NCBI GenBank assembly: GCA_036897095.1
Contig: JAYMSP010000295.1
Location: 1-60,009 of the forward strand
Direction of reading: 5' to 3'
DNA length: 60,009 bases
From: Plantago elongata
Taxonomy: Eukaryota > Streptophyta > Magnoliopsida > Lamiales > Plantaginaceae
Both the position numbers and the translations under genes were made by a program. This document shows positions 37,953 to 50,500 of the stretch, piece after piece (positions within the stretch are counted from its first letter, which is position 1; every line of letters begins with the position of its first letter). A model generated the notes under the pieces. It did not search any database. It worked only from the letters and a program-made list of their open reading frames with translations, and was not told the DNA's origin.

Positions 37953-40337
37953 GTTGTTTAGTGGGTATTAAATTAGGAGAGAAGAATGGTGTAGAATGGA
38001 AAGGTATCATAGATAAATAATAAATGAAGTAAAGAAGAAGAGTGGTTAGTGGCCTTACCTATATGGATATTTATTAACCGGATGTCCATTGAAGGAATAC
38101 GGGTAAAGATTAGGCGGACTGGGGGAGTACTTTACTCGGACCAATGGTAATTAAAGTTGGATTTTCTATCAGTGAATCACTGTTTATATCATATACTCCC
38201 TCTGCACCATTTTCAACTTCTCGCATTCCATTTTGGACGTCTCAAATCCAACTTCTCATCCCTTAAATGGAAAATCTCTCTCCTACTTTATTCACTATCT
38301 CTCCCACTTTAACATTTTTCCTACTTATTCACATTTATCTTAAAACTTGTACCTGGGCCTGCGGGTAGTTTAACCCGGGACGGAGGGAGTAATTGACAAA
38401 ATTTTGGATAGTTTTAACGATAAATTCTACCATAACTAATAACTAGGGTTCTGGGGGCCATGAAGTAATCTACAGACTAGGCCTAGATCTGATTAATTAT
38501 TATTGCCCATTATATTCACTAACTCTTTGACAATCATTCAAAAATTAAATAATAGTATTAATTTGTCGAAGTTCTATAACATTAGCTTTCATTATAAATT
38601 ACAAGTAAAGAAGATAAATGAATATGCATTTTTAAAGATGGGATTAAATTGCATAATGTTTTGTGGGCGAGCCCACATTTATTGGACTTGAGCTTTGTAT
38701 GGTTAACTGTGGCTCCTCCCAAACCTTGTTTGTGGAGATATAGTGGAACACAAAAAAAGAATTGTGGGGAAAATGATTTTCCACAATTTGATGCAACCTA
38801 GAAAATCATGTATCTTTAGCTTAAGACAGTAAATAATGAACATATATTAATGTTATCATCGATATATCTTTTGATTCTCCCTCACAATGACAGAAGTAAT
38901 CATGTACGCAATGCCAAACACATTAAACATAAGGAAATTTTACTTTTAGGATTAGTACGCAATGCCAAACACATTAATTAAATATAAGGAAATTTTCATT
39001 TACACAGGACATTTTCCCAGAAGATTTGTTTTTCTTCTTTCTTTAGATCATATTTCCTCCATTTCCGCTCAAACCAAAGGGACATAAACTCTAAAAACTA
39101 TGGTGAATTTCAAATAAATAAGTAGTTGATTGCGTGTAATGAGAAGAAGTCATGTGATAGTGTTTACACAAGTTGGTGCTATTTTGTTCGAGTTTGGCGA
39201 TGATGACTTATGGCGAATTAAGTTTTGAAAACTGCTGACTGAAGTTGACTCATTGTGTAGATGATGAGAAAAAGCTCAATGCTACATATATAATCAGTGT
39301 TGCAAGGAAGCTTGGCTGCTCCATATTCTTGTTGCCAGAAGATATTATGGAGGTGAGTATGAACTGACAATGTTTTTTTGGTTCTAGTGGAAGTTAATGG
39401 ATTGTATTAATGCACGCATTCTTTGGCCAAGTATTTAATCTGCTGGGGTTAACAGCATAGGAATTCAGGTCTTACATGTGTACTTTTGCTGAATCCCCTG
39501 TTTTGTTATTGTGTGAGACGCTGTGTTTTCTGATAGGCACCAAGATTCCTAATTTTCCAAATTTAGTAAACCTTTCAGGGGCTTTCTCAATTCTGGAAAA
39601 AAATACTTTCAGTGCAGAAGCATGAGTTATCATGTTCGTCATGCAATGTCTACACAAATTGTATGGAACCTCTCTGTAGATTTTAGTTACAATGTTTGTT
39701 AAACTGTTTTTGTGCTATATTATCAACAACTCGGTAACATATCATTCCAATCCTGGCTAACAAATGCTTTGATCATGTAATTGCAGTGACATCCAATCTT
39801 AATAAGCTTCTTACTAATATGGTATGACATCTACAGGTAAACCAAAAAATGATCCTTACTCTCACAGCTAGCATAATGTATTGGAGCCTTCAGCATGTGG
39901 AAGAGTCCGAGTCCTCCCCTACACCCTCAAGTCGTGCAACATCACCTGATCCTAGTATTGACCAATCCCCTACCCCTGTAACTACCCCTATATCAGACAC
40001 AGAAGTATCATCTCCAGCTCCTTTCCAATCAGTTTCCAGTAATGGTTCTGCATCACCAACTTCAATAAATACACCTGCTGCATTACCTATTAATGGGGAT
40101 TCATGTCCCACGCCTGTTCCCATGAACGGTAGTTTATCTCCTGCAGCTGCTGCTTCTCGTGAGGCATCACCTGCACCTTCAGCCAGTGGAGAAGAGGATA
40201 ATTCTTCTGCTATTCCTGAAGTAGATGATACGACATCAGAAAGTACAGTATCTGCCCCAGTAGAAGATGTGGCATCTGATACTGCGACATCTGCACCTAT
40301 ACCGGAGAAAGAGGAAACATACGTTCTAGGCGAATAG
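32034..40337 (+). CDS. FIM: Fimbrin (plastin), actin-bundling protein
   Basis: Fourteen exons: 32034-32120, 32228-32398, 32746-32984, 33068-33239, 33329-33367, 33519-33587, 33697-33813, 34187-34398, 35082-35237, 35412-35611, 36501-36658, 36827-36923, 39261-39352, 39837-40337. They total 2310 nt, 769 aa. The N-terminus opens [20 protein letters not shown] as in plant fimbrins, with a degenerate EF-hand-like region (about aa 45-90, [14 protein letters not shown]). Four calponin-homology domains follow (about aa 120-240, 265-375, 395-500, 515-620), seen as [64 protein letters not shown] and [20 protein letters not shown]. Two CH pairs let one molecule cross-link two actin filaments. After [10 protein letters not shown] the protein continues with about 147 residues rich in Ser, Pro, Thr, Ala and acid, longer than the roughly 690-aa fimbrins I know. 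Intron 12 is 2.3 kb and holds two MITEs. The gene looks intact. Confidence 0.95.
37824..38129. mobile_element. Stowaway-like MITE with AAT expansion, fimbrin intron 12
   Basis: The left end AGTACTCCCTCCGTC and the right end read in reverse, AGTACTCCCCCAGTCCG, form imperfect inverted termini. The interior contains the AAT microsatellite at 37877-37951. Confidence 0.65.
37877..37951. repeat. (AAT)25 microsatellite
   Basis: About 25 uninterrupted AAT units inside a Stowaway-like element in fimbrin intron 12. Likely polymorphic in length. Confidence 0.95.
38196..38392. mobile_element. Stowaway-like MITE, fimbrin intron 12
   Basis: The left end is TACTCCCTCTGCACC and the right end read in reverse is TTACTCCCTCCGTCCCGG. 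It lies only about 65 bp after the preceding Stowaway-like element. Confidence 0.65.
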
Positions 40338-41228
40338 CAGTTTGTATGCTGAGTTTTGTAGAGGATTGGAGATGGTAATAGAAAAGAATACACAAGTAGG
40401 TATACGTGTTTAGTCAGAGTGGAAATGCATGTATGTTTTTCCAGATTATACGAGAAAGGATCTGCTCTTCGATCTTTTTTCTTTTTTTTTTTTACAAAGA
40501 AAAATGTGAATGTTCTCTATAAAGAGGAGTTTGATATTTTGATTTATTTACATCAGGAGCTTGTTCTTCTGGAAGTCCTTTAAATATCAACTGCCTTTAG
40601 GTAGTGATTGGTATTGCAATTGGAAACGCGGTCAATGACTCAAGTTTTGCTAAAATGAGTTCTGCTAAAATGAGTTCGTCTAAATGTATATGTTGTTTGA
40701 AATACATTTCAAACATTATTATAATTCTTTTCATTGATTGGTACGGAAAAAAAAATTATATTTGCCAACTACATTTGAAAATAACAATGTTAATTAGTAA
40801 AAACTGCAATTACGATTTCACATTTGGTAAGTGGTCCATGTAGCTGTAAAAAGTTTCATGTACCCTTACTCTTTTTGTGTTTTAAAATGCTGATTGGTAA
40901 CGTTTTTAGGAAAATATAAATTGAAGTTGTATTTGTTAGAATTTTAAAGTTACAGAATTAGTTTTGCAATATAAAATATGTTCGGATAATAGAAACTTTA
41001 AAATAAACCGGATTACAACATATACGAGAAAAGTTCGGATAATATTATATTACATGTAAACTGGTGTTCGACATGGATACAACAAAACGAAACTAGAATA
41101 CGACGAAGGTACAACAAAGTAGAATACGACCAAATAAATCAAGTCTAACGAAATCCTAACATATACCCGATAAAAAATAGACTCGATCAGCAGGAAACAT
41201 ACATAAAGTTATTGCGCGAGCCACACAT
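40338..41228. other. Fimbrin 3' flank
   Basis: The first few hundred bases should hold the fimbrin 3'UTR. The rest is AT-rich; 40640-40690 has a short duplicated AAAATGAGTTC. No gene was recognised. Confidence 0.4.
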
Positions 41229-41627
41229 TTAGAATCTAATTCCTACGAGAGGACTACTTTGGACCTTGTGTGAGCTCATCAAGGCCGTTAGCCTCATCCA
41301 TTCTAACGAGTTAGTTTCCTGTTGCAGTTCAATTTCAAGCTGCGTGGTTTGATCTCTAAGGTTAGAGATTTCATCCTTCATTTGAGTATTGGCAGATATG
41401 AGGTTGTTTACTACGAATTTGTAAGAGTGAAGAGTTAGTTCCCGATCAATCCATCTCCAGTGACATCCGTAATGTGTCTGCTGGCTGTAAGAACAGAATC
41501 ATATTAACTTGTGTAAGAGAGCATATAGTGATTAAGATCCGATAATAAGGAATTACCCGGAATCGTCGACACTTCTTGCAAACCCCCTAGCTAGATTATC
41601 TTGTGTGGTTGATTGGTATTGCTTAGC
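41229..41627 (-). pseudogene. Two-exon GRF-zinc-finger-like reading frame (partial)
   Basis: Two open blocks on the minus strand join at good splice sites: 41627-41557 (acceptor TTTCAG before it, donor GTAATT after it) and 41484-41229 (acceptor TTCTTACAG, ending in TAA). The joined frame stays open for 109 codons. It contains HYGCHWRWIDREL, which resembles the last Cys and W-I-D block of plant GRF-type zinc fingers, then a heptad-like segment (MKDEISNLRDQTTQLEIELQ) predicting a coiled coil, the same order as in many plant GRF proteins. Upstream cysteines and a start codon were not found, so this is a 5'-truncated gene or a transposon-borne copy. Confidence 0.4.
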
Positions 41628-43321
41628 CTGAAATCCACATTCGTAAATTGTACGTGTACGTAATTTCAACGGATTACAATCAATGATAAATCAACTAACT
41701 AATAACTACATTCGGAAAAACACAAGACTGTATTTAGAAAAATAACTCTCCATTTCGAAGAAATTAGTGCCATGTCCAATATTTGTACTTTCAATTCCCT
41801 TACCACTTGACCACATTATGACTTCCAAAATTGTAACAAATTGAAAATAAATTATTTATTTGTAATATTTTTTCCATTGTTATTAATAAGTTTTAGTTAT
41901 TTTGTACTAGCTTTCTTCCGGGACAAGGTTACCATTCATTTGTTGTCAATAAAATAAGGTCAATTACCTTTAAAAAATAATGTGTAAGAAATGGCAAAAC
42001 GAAAACCTTATTCAAGATATATGAAGTATTTTAAAATTATTTTATTATTTTTTGAAGATTACATTTCAAATATCATTTATATTTTAAACTCTCTAGTATT
42101 ATATATTATGTTTACATTTAAAAAAAATATTTTAATTTTTAACATTTAATTATAAATCTTGAATATTGGAAAAAGAAAACTAGAAAATGTGATGGTTAGA
42201 AATAAGACAATGTTTGGAAGGTAAACTTTGAAAATAGAAAAATATATTATTGTTTAAATTGTAAGGACTAAACTGTTATTACAAAATTTATTGGGGGGGG
42301 GGGGGGTGAAGTATAATTTGCCATCTATGTATGTGTGTGTGTGTGTGTGTGTGTGTTATAGATTGCATATAACAATTTATATGTAAATATTGTATATGAA
42401 TAAGTATATTTGTCCCCCAATATAATTATCTCTAGGACATATATGACTTCACTTGTCACTAGTCAATTCTAAGCGCCACTGTCACGTTGTGCTGATCTTT
42501 TACGCAATGAATATAACTTTAAACTCTAGTATTTGTCGCTTTGAAATTTATTTCCAAGCTCTACTTATTTTTACATGGAAATCCACTATTTAAATTTATT
42601 AATGTTTTAACTATAATTTACATACTTTATCTATCCTATAAATTATGTGTACCACATGATTTACATAACTTTTGTCAAGATATATTGTAAATGGTTGAAA
42701 CCAACCACTCAGCCACAATAATTACTATTTCATAGTTTGACAGAAATTGATGACTTCGTCATTGATATCTGTTTCTATAAAAATACATGTTAGTACGTCG
42801 TCGTTAGTCCTCACCAAGAAAAAGAGGATTGGAGGCGCCCGCGGGGACGGGTAGTTTGCCTATGATCAGACCGGTAAGATACTCTTGACTATCGAGGTTT
42901 GAATTGAAAAGATGTAGGCTCCTGGATATGATAAAAGTGGTTAGTGCACCGAAGTTTAGGAGGCATATATCATAACATACGTAGTCACTTGGGAAATTGA
43001 GCCTATTTATCGATTATTGGATGTGGAATCGATCTGTTGTATCACAACCAACCTGCAAGATTACCATTCGAATGAAGAAGCCATTGTCACTTACAAGTGA
43101 GACAAATGCTACAACATAAGAGTCACTAGTCAACACTAAAGAGTCTCATGTTTATTTAAAAGAAGATCCAACAACTAAGTGCAACGACGACAACATTTCG
43201 ACCATTAATCGCCAGCCGTTAGATGGATCTCATCCAACGGACATTGAATGAACACCAGGATCTAAATGCCGAATGCCCGTTTGGATGATTGGATGCTACT
43301 CGGACATTGAATGGACACTTA
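41628..43321. other. Intergenic AT-rich region with simple repeats
   Basis: No gene is seen. It contains a G-run at about 42293-42306 and a TG repeat at 42329-42356. Sequence at 43254-43320 repeats words of the adjoining MITE (AAATGCC, TGGATGCTACTCGGA), suggesting a partial earlier copy or a local duplication beside it. Confidence 0.5.
42329..42356. repeat. (TG)n microsatellite
   Basis: About 11 TG units. Together with the nearby G-run of about 14 bases it forms a purine/pyrimidine-biased patch. Confidence 0.85.
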
Positions 43322-43574
43322 GGGGCTGATTGGAGTAGCATCCAAATGCCTGCTTGGATGCTACTCGGAGATTTTGTGTTTGTTATGGCATTTAAATGCC
43401 GAAGATCGAAATGCCTCTACAGTAGCAACATTTTTCTCTACCTATATAACAAACTTATAATACACTATCCAATTACAATTCTATACCAAACACAATTTTA
43501 ACAATCCCACTACAATTCCGATCACTATTTAGGCATTTAAATTAGGGCATTTAAGTCGCATGCCAATCAGCCCC
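43322..43574. mobile_element. MITE, GGGGCTGATTGG family, copy 3
   Basis: This 253-bp element starts GGGGCTGATTGGAGTAGC and ends CGCATGCCAATCAGCCCC. It is the same element as 3598-3844 in the opposite orientation: its left end matches the right end of that copy (GGATGCTACTCCAATC), and both contain a TATATAACAAAC-type core. Flanks are TTA and TAA. Confidence 0.75.
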
Positions 43575-44159
43575 TAATATGCATCGTTGATGTATCTGGC
43601 TGATCCAATGACTGCCACTTCTCTATTTGAATAAATATTTGTAACCGATGATGGATGAATCCATAAGCTTTCTTGATTATTATCCGCAACGTACATTTTT
43701 GGTTTTTGGTACTGATGACTTTTAGTCGTTGCCAGGCTCTCGTCGCCTTTAAATACTTTGTACACAGTTTTATTTGAAAATCATTAACGAAATTGTACCT
43801 AGTTTTAGTTACTCTTTCTCATTTCGTCTAATTATTTTTCAATTTTGTTTGTTTCCTTTTTTAATTTCTTCTAGTTCTTTGTTACAATTATTCGAGGGCG
43901 TAACACGATCTTCACCCATAAAATGCAGTTGCAAAGTAGAAGATGAGGAGAGAAAAAAAATTATGTCAAGAAATTTAAAAGTTGGATTTTTCTTTAAAGA
44001 TTTCTTCTAAATGCCGATGACACAGTTTCACCTCAAAATTAAAACTCCAAAATCAATAAGGTGATATTCCAATTTCGCTGCAAACCAAACAAATTGAAAT
44101 GCCTCAGTAAACTATTGCAGCACCAGGGTTTCTTTCAATTTCTAGCTTGGTGAAATTGC

Positions 44160-44518
44160 ATGGGCGATCTTTTGCAGCTCTTCGTTAGTAATCAGGTAAT
44201 TCACCACAGCTATGTCTCTATCGATTCGTCTAATACCCGATTTTATCTGTGTTCTTGTCGATTCCGCATGCTCGTTTGGTGTATAATTATGGTTTGTGGT
44301 TTTTTTTTTTTTTTTTAAAATTCTTCTTATGTGAATTCTGTGAACGAGTAGGTGGTAATAGGGTTTGGATTCTGAATGAATGCGTTCTTAGGGCATGTTT
44401 GATTGGAAAATCAAAACATAAATCGATTAAATCGGGTTAAGAACACCTAAATCGGATATAGTCATTTGATTTGTTCTCCTTTGGTTTCTTAAGCTATATC
44501 TTTAAGGTTCAGAGATAA
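44160..44518 (+). other. Possible spliced upstream ORF of EDM2
   Basis: The presumed 5'UTR has an ATG at 44160 and twelve open codons up to a strong donor (ATCAG|GTAATT, 44195/44196). With the acceptor at 44511-44512 (GGTTCAG) the frame continues AGA TAA, stopping four bases before the EDM2 ATG at 44522. This gives a 13-residue peptide, MGDLLQLFVSNQR. Whether the transcript starts upstream of 44160 is unknown, so this is an inference. Confidence 0.35.
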
Positions 44519-44521
44519 GAG

Positions 44522-47500
44522 ATGGACTCATCGGATGATGAAGGCGAAGCAGTTCCGAGGAGTGTAATTGATTATGAGTTCTCTGATGAGAATGGACCCA
44601 TTTCGTTTGGGGAGTTACCTATTCAGTGGAATAGAAACTGTATTGGTGAAGGGAAGGCACATAAAATTTTCTTACGTGGCAAAACTGAAGATGGGCTTCT
44701 GTCACTATATAAGGAGGTAAAGGCTTGGAAGTTTGATCTTTCATGTCAGATTCCTGATATATCTGTGCTATCTGTGGAGGGTCACTGGATCAAACTTTTG
44801 AAGCCGAGAAAGGCATTTCAGAGCATTATTAGAACGATTCTGATCACGGTGCACTGCTTACATTTCCTTAAGAGGAATCCTGAAGCAACCAGCAAGAATT
44901 TATGGGATCATCTTGCTAAACGATTCAGGTGTGTATTGACGAATTTGATGAATGTTTTGATAATTCTTTGCCTCTTTTTCAAAATTTTATAGATTGGTGC
45001 TATTGTAGCTTTGACAGCAAACCTTCCCAGGACGATTTAGTAGATCACATCCCTTTGATTTCTGAAGCTGTTAAGGGGGATGAAACTCTTGAAAAATCTA
45101 AGGTATGCATTCTTTCCACTTATGTGATGGTACTATGATATGTAGACTTGTATATAATCCTTTCTGACCGGGGATTCATCTGGATGCCTTTTCTTCATGT
45201 GAAGTCGTGAATGTGATTGAACCAAGTTCGCATATCAATATTTCTGTTTTGTGATTATGGTCTAGATTATTATCAATTACAGATGGCCTGTACTGCTTCT
45301 CATCTTCTATCATGTCTAGGAATCAGCATCATCTTGACTTGTGAAGGCTATTTTAGATCTCATTCTAATTAATTTAGTCAGGCGTGATCATTTTATTTAT
45401 GTTACTAATAAATACCTGGTTGATGCAAGTTATTGACCAAAATATTGATTTTCCTTGCCCATCTTTTTTTCCTCTCTAAACAGATTCTCTCTACATTTCT
45501 AAAGGAAAAGCCTAAAAAAAGGAGAGCTCTTAATGAGGTTTTGCTCTTCACTCTCCATCTTCCAAAGCATACTCACAGAAGAATCAGTTGTTTGTAGCAA
45601 TAACATATGGTACTGGTCATTTCATTATTTTCCAGGACACAGGCCCTTCTTTTATTGTTGATGATGTATCGGGAAGTGAAGATCAGAAGTCTGACATCGC
45701 CTCAGAAAATGACGAAGCTGATGAAAATGACTGCTTCGATTCTGTCTGTGCAATATGTGATAATGGAGGCCATATATATCTGTATGATCTGTCTTCTAAC
45801 TTTATATTTATGCGTTACCTATCCTGAAGTTACATGATAGCTGACTTATCTTATGCTTTACCTCAAACAACTTCGACCAATGAAAGGATATATTTTTAAT
45901 CTTGTGCGTCGGTATGTGTTAGTCTGTGCTCACGCTTGCTGTTTCCGATTTTTTGATCACGTCTTTCTCTAAATTAGCATAGAGTAAAACATGTCCTGTA
46001 TATTATAATGAAATGCATAGCCCTTGGGATCTAATAGATTATAATCCAACCATGGCTATCACTCATGTGCTATAGTCACAGAGCGGAAATTTTCGGCCAA
46101 CTCTGAGTATCCACGATTATCAGCTATATATGAAGGAGAGGGACAATAAAGAGTGAGCAATTTCCCCCATGAATTTTTCCTTTCTTGTTAGATATTTGGT
46201 TCCTTTTGTCTCTGGAGTCTAGGTGTTTCTATTCGCTCTATTATGCTCAAATAAAGTTACTCAAAGTCTCAATTATTGATGGACAAATCTTTCCTATCCT
46301 TATTCTTATATATACTGTGCTTGGTCGAACTTTTAGACATTTTGCTAAGGTTTGATTCAGGAAAATTGCAGAAGGATAGAAATTTTAGATGGAAAAAAAC
46401 CCCCACAATTCATACCCACACCCATTGGGACTCTTGCTGCACCTCAAATACATGTACCAGGTTCTGATCACAAGAGCGTTTCTGGTCTCCTATGGGCATG
46501 CACAACTCACACTATTAGTGATCACTATTGCCGTTGCTGGGAGTACACTAGAAATTTGGAGCATAAAAGTCGTGTTTGTTGCGAAATCTGTTTGCGGCTG
46601 CAGTAATTTTAACTTATCTCTAATGATACACCCTCCATCCACTGCTCTATATGGCCAAACTGACTTCTCCATGCTTCCCCCTGGTCATTTTTTTTCCCGC
46701 TCTAATGTCGCTTAAAGTGTCGCTGGGTAGTTGGTAACCACTAACCAGTTTCAGTAGCCTGATGCCAGTCTGCAAGTTGCATCACTGCTATCATTTGAGC
46801 GGCTGCCACCACCAACTACCCCATCGGTGTAGTCAACTTGTCTATTCCTGACAGCACTCCTGTTTTCTGTTTAACTTGAGGTACAGCTTGAGGCTGTCAT
46901 TGTACTTTACAATTTTAATCTATGTGGTTTCAGAATTTCGACGAGCATATCTGGTTCTTAATATTCAGAATTCCAAATTTCATTCCACAGTGCGTTGTAG
47001 GGCTTTCAAGGTTCAGGGATTTATTGTATAGCTGGTCGCTAACTCTTGCTCTTAGAGGAATCTTTTCCAATGAAAGAGTACTCGTCTGTTTTGGTTAATC
47101 CGGTGATCTTGCCATCAATGACTTGTTGCTATTGTTAGTTGTTTTCAGTAAACAAGTAAACAATATTGTTCCTGTCAAACAAACATAGGGCTGGTTTTAC
47201 TTTTACGAGTTGTAGCTGTGACAGAACATGACACAGTTGAACTACAGTGTTTTGGTTGCCCATACATGACATAGGTTCTAGGAAGTATTTTTGTGATGTG
47301 ACATTAATGGATGTATATGCCTTTTACAAAAAAGCACTGAGGAAGACCAAAACAGAATTGTTTAAGAGTCATGAATAAAGATATGACAGCTGATACACTT
47401 GAATACTCGGATGAAAAGTTGTTGCATCGGTCGATATTCATGATACTGTTAGGTTCATGTAGCCTACCCAAGTCATTGAGATAAATGCATAGTTATAAGC

Positions 47501-50500
47501 AACATCCCAATATAGCAGTCCTCTTAGGGATTAGCTGATATTTAGCCATAAAAGAGAGTATATTGGTCTCTGCTTATGTAACTATTCTCTTTAGGGATTC
47601 GGTCCCTTTGTTTCCTGGTATGACCTTTTTCTTGGTACAAACTTTTGCGAGAGGCCGTCTCTCGGAGAGACCAATTCACCATCAAACATCATATGTTTAA
47701 CTTCTAACATCTTGTGTATATTAAACCTGCATTATACTTTCATCACATGCATTTATTAATATGTGATGTTTGATTTGGTCTCTCCGAGAGATGGTCTGTC
47801 GCAAAAGTTACTTCTTTCTTGGTTACATGAAAATTAGTAAAATGTAGCTGTAATCTTATTTCTTCTGCTCTATCACACCTCTTCAATGCTTTATATACTA
47901 TCATTGCTCTAATATTATCTTCATTTTAAAATTTGTCCTCTTTCACACATTGCTGCACTCATCTACTTTATTATTTGTCAATTTGTGGATTTCTGTAACG
48001 GTTAATCATCCTATTAGTTTAAGTTAGTAATTTGTCTTTTTTGATTAGTTGTGAAGGCAAGTGCATGAGGTCATTCCATGCAACTGAAGAAGACGGTGAA
48101 GATTCTCAATGCTATTCCCTCAGATTTTCTGAGGAAGAAGTAGAGGTAAACATATTTGTTTCACTTCCACGTAATTATACAATTTTGTAAAGCACATTTT
48201 TAAAGTGACTTCTGCTTCCGCATCTGTTGGGCTAACTATTTCCTCTATCGTTTTCCCAGGCACTAGAAAATGTTGATTTCTATTGTAAGAATTGTGAGTA
48301 TAAGCAGCACCAGTGTTTTTCTTGTGGGGAACTGGGATCTTCAGATGAGTCATCTGGTGCTGAGGTATGGTTTCTTTCGCAATACTAGACCATTGTTTTA
48401 AAATGCACCCCATATGTATATGAATGGCCTATATAAGAATTTCTTTATCTTAGTTTTATTTGGCAACAAATTTTCTTTCTTGGAAGAGGTGAAGCATACC
48501 AAACGGTCACATTTATTTTCCGTTCATACTTTTTTGTATGAGTTTCATCGAATGCTATGCACTTTCTGATATATTTAGTATTGGATAGCAGTATTGGATA
48601 CGCTTATTTATTGGATACATCTTCGAATTGTAACTCTCAGGTTTTCCGGTGTGTAAATGGAGCTTGTGGGCATTTTTTCCATGCTCATTGTGTGGCTAAG
48701 CTTCTCCACCCAAAGGATAAAGCTGCAGCAGAAGAGAACTGTAAGAAGATTGCTGCTGGAGAGCAGTTTGCTTGCCCTATCCACAAGTGTTATGTTTGTA
48801 ATGAATTGGAAGTGCGCTCTGATCATAACTTACAATTTGCCATTTGTCGGCGTTGTCCGCGGGCATACCACAGGAAATGTTTGCCCAGGTTCTCTGCCTT
48901 CTTCCTTTTAATTCATCTGACATGAATAGTTCGTGTCTTTCGTAATCCGGACTTGTGTTGGATATATTGGCAGAAATATCGCGTTTGACAAGGATGTCGA
49001 TGATGGAAGCGACACCCTCCCAAGAGCTTGGGAAGGACTTATTCCTAATCGCATACTGATATACTGCTTGTGAGTGCTCTTATGTTTCAGTATTGGTGTT
49101 ATTTTGTATATGTTTGTATGTGATTCAGTGATTGGTTAACCCTTGTTATACCCGGCAGAGATCATGACATCGATGAAAGGTTCTGCACTCCTCTCAGAAA
49201 CCATATAAAATTCCCAGGCCCTCAAAAGAAAAAGAGTAAACTACAAATAGAGACCACTGAGATGCCCTGTAATTTAGAAGATACTCTAGGGAAGGGAAGT
49301 GACGTAAAACAGTTGAAAGTTCTTCAGAAAGTATCATCTGACTCAAGGAGAGGTGAGTTTTCGAGAAAGATACAGCAGAGAGTTGGGGCAGCAGGGCTTT
49401 TCCATAAAAAAAAAGTGGATGTAAACAGGAAGTCTCTTGGAAATTCAAATATAACCAGAAATAATGAAGGCTTATTGAGAAACAAGCTATATGATGCTAC
49501 TTTTGGCCGGGATTCTGAACTAGCTAAGGGTAGCGGAGAACAAAGAGTCCGCAGTGAACATTTCAAAGCTCAGAACCGCATTCCTTTACCAAAGAAAACA
49601 AACAATCAGATGCCTCTTGATGACGAAGGAAAGAAAAGGTATTAATTTATCATCAAGTGATTGCTTCTTATCTTTGTTTTTCTTCATATCTTCCACATCT
49701 CCCTTTGCAGGCATCTACCCACATTATTAAATGTGACTGCGTGCATAGCCAGTAATTACATATTTATCTAATTTATGGCCTATGCTTATAAAGTTGTGCT
49801 GTCCGTTACTTTTGTCATGCCATATGTGATGTACTAGATATGTATATAAATGTATCTTAATGCCCTTGTGGTCCATTTGAAGCAGAATATTGGCTTTGAT
49901 GAAGGATGCTTCTTCCTCTATAACGCTTGAAGATGTTAAAAAAAGATATGCAGCACCATCAACACATTACTCCTCAAAACAAGATATAAGGAATGTTACA
50001 TTAGGGAAAGTTGAGGGTTCTGTTCAGGTATGTGGTTGAAGGTTAGTCCTGTCTAATTGTGATTTCCTGTGGTAGCTGGAGATTGATTCTTTTCCTAAAT
50101 ACAGGCGCTGCATACTGCTTTGGAAAAGATAGAGAAAGGAGGCAGTGTTCAAGATGCACAAGCAGTTTGTGGGAATGATCTTCTTCTCCAGGTCATGAAA
50201 TGGAAGGTAATTGGCCAACTTTTATTGTAAATCCTCAATTCCACATGCAAATACTTGTAGACTTACTGTTTGTCATAGAATTAGAGTTGAATTCCAGTTG
50301 CGTTTTGTGTAAAAGTCACGAAAATTCAATTCGAATTGAGAGAATTCAACTCAAGTTTTATGCCAAACAGTAGTACCTGTCTTTTTTTGGTACAAGTTTA
50401 GATTAGTTTTTTTGTCCAAGTGCCTTTGTTCAGTTTTGCTTTCTTTGTATTTGTAAAAGAATCTATATTACATCAATTCTTTATAACCTATACCTGGTTG

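Noticed and set aside
39890..40393. Minus-strand 167-codon frame opposite the fimbrin last exon
   Set aside because: It is the mirror of the repetitive Ser/Pro codons of the fimbrin tail and has no independent features.
44929..45008. EDM2 exon 1 reading through into the following sequence
   Set aside because: The frame hits stops; splicing 44928 to 45009 restores the EDM2-like block FDSKPSQDDLVDH and keeps the phase.
48557..48640. Start codon and coding sequence just before the EDM2 PHD exon
   Set aside because: The sequence up to 48640 is intron ending in CTCTCAG; exon phases and EDM2 homology place the exon start at 48641.
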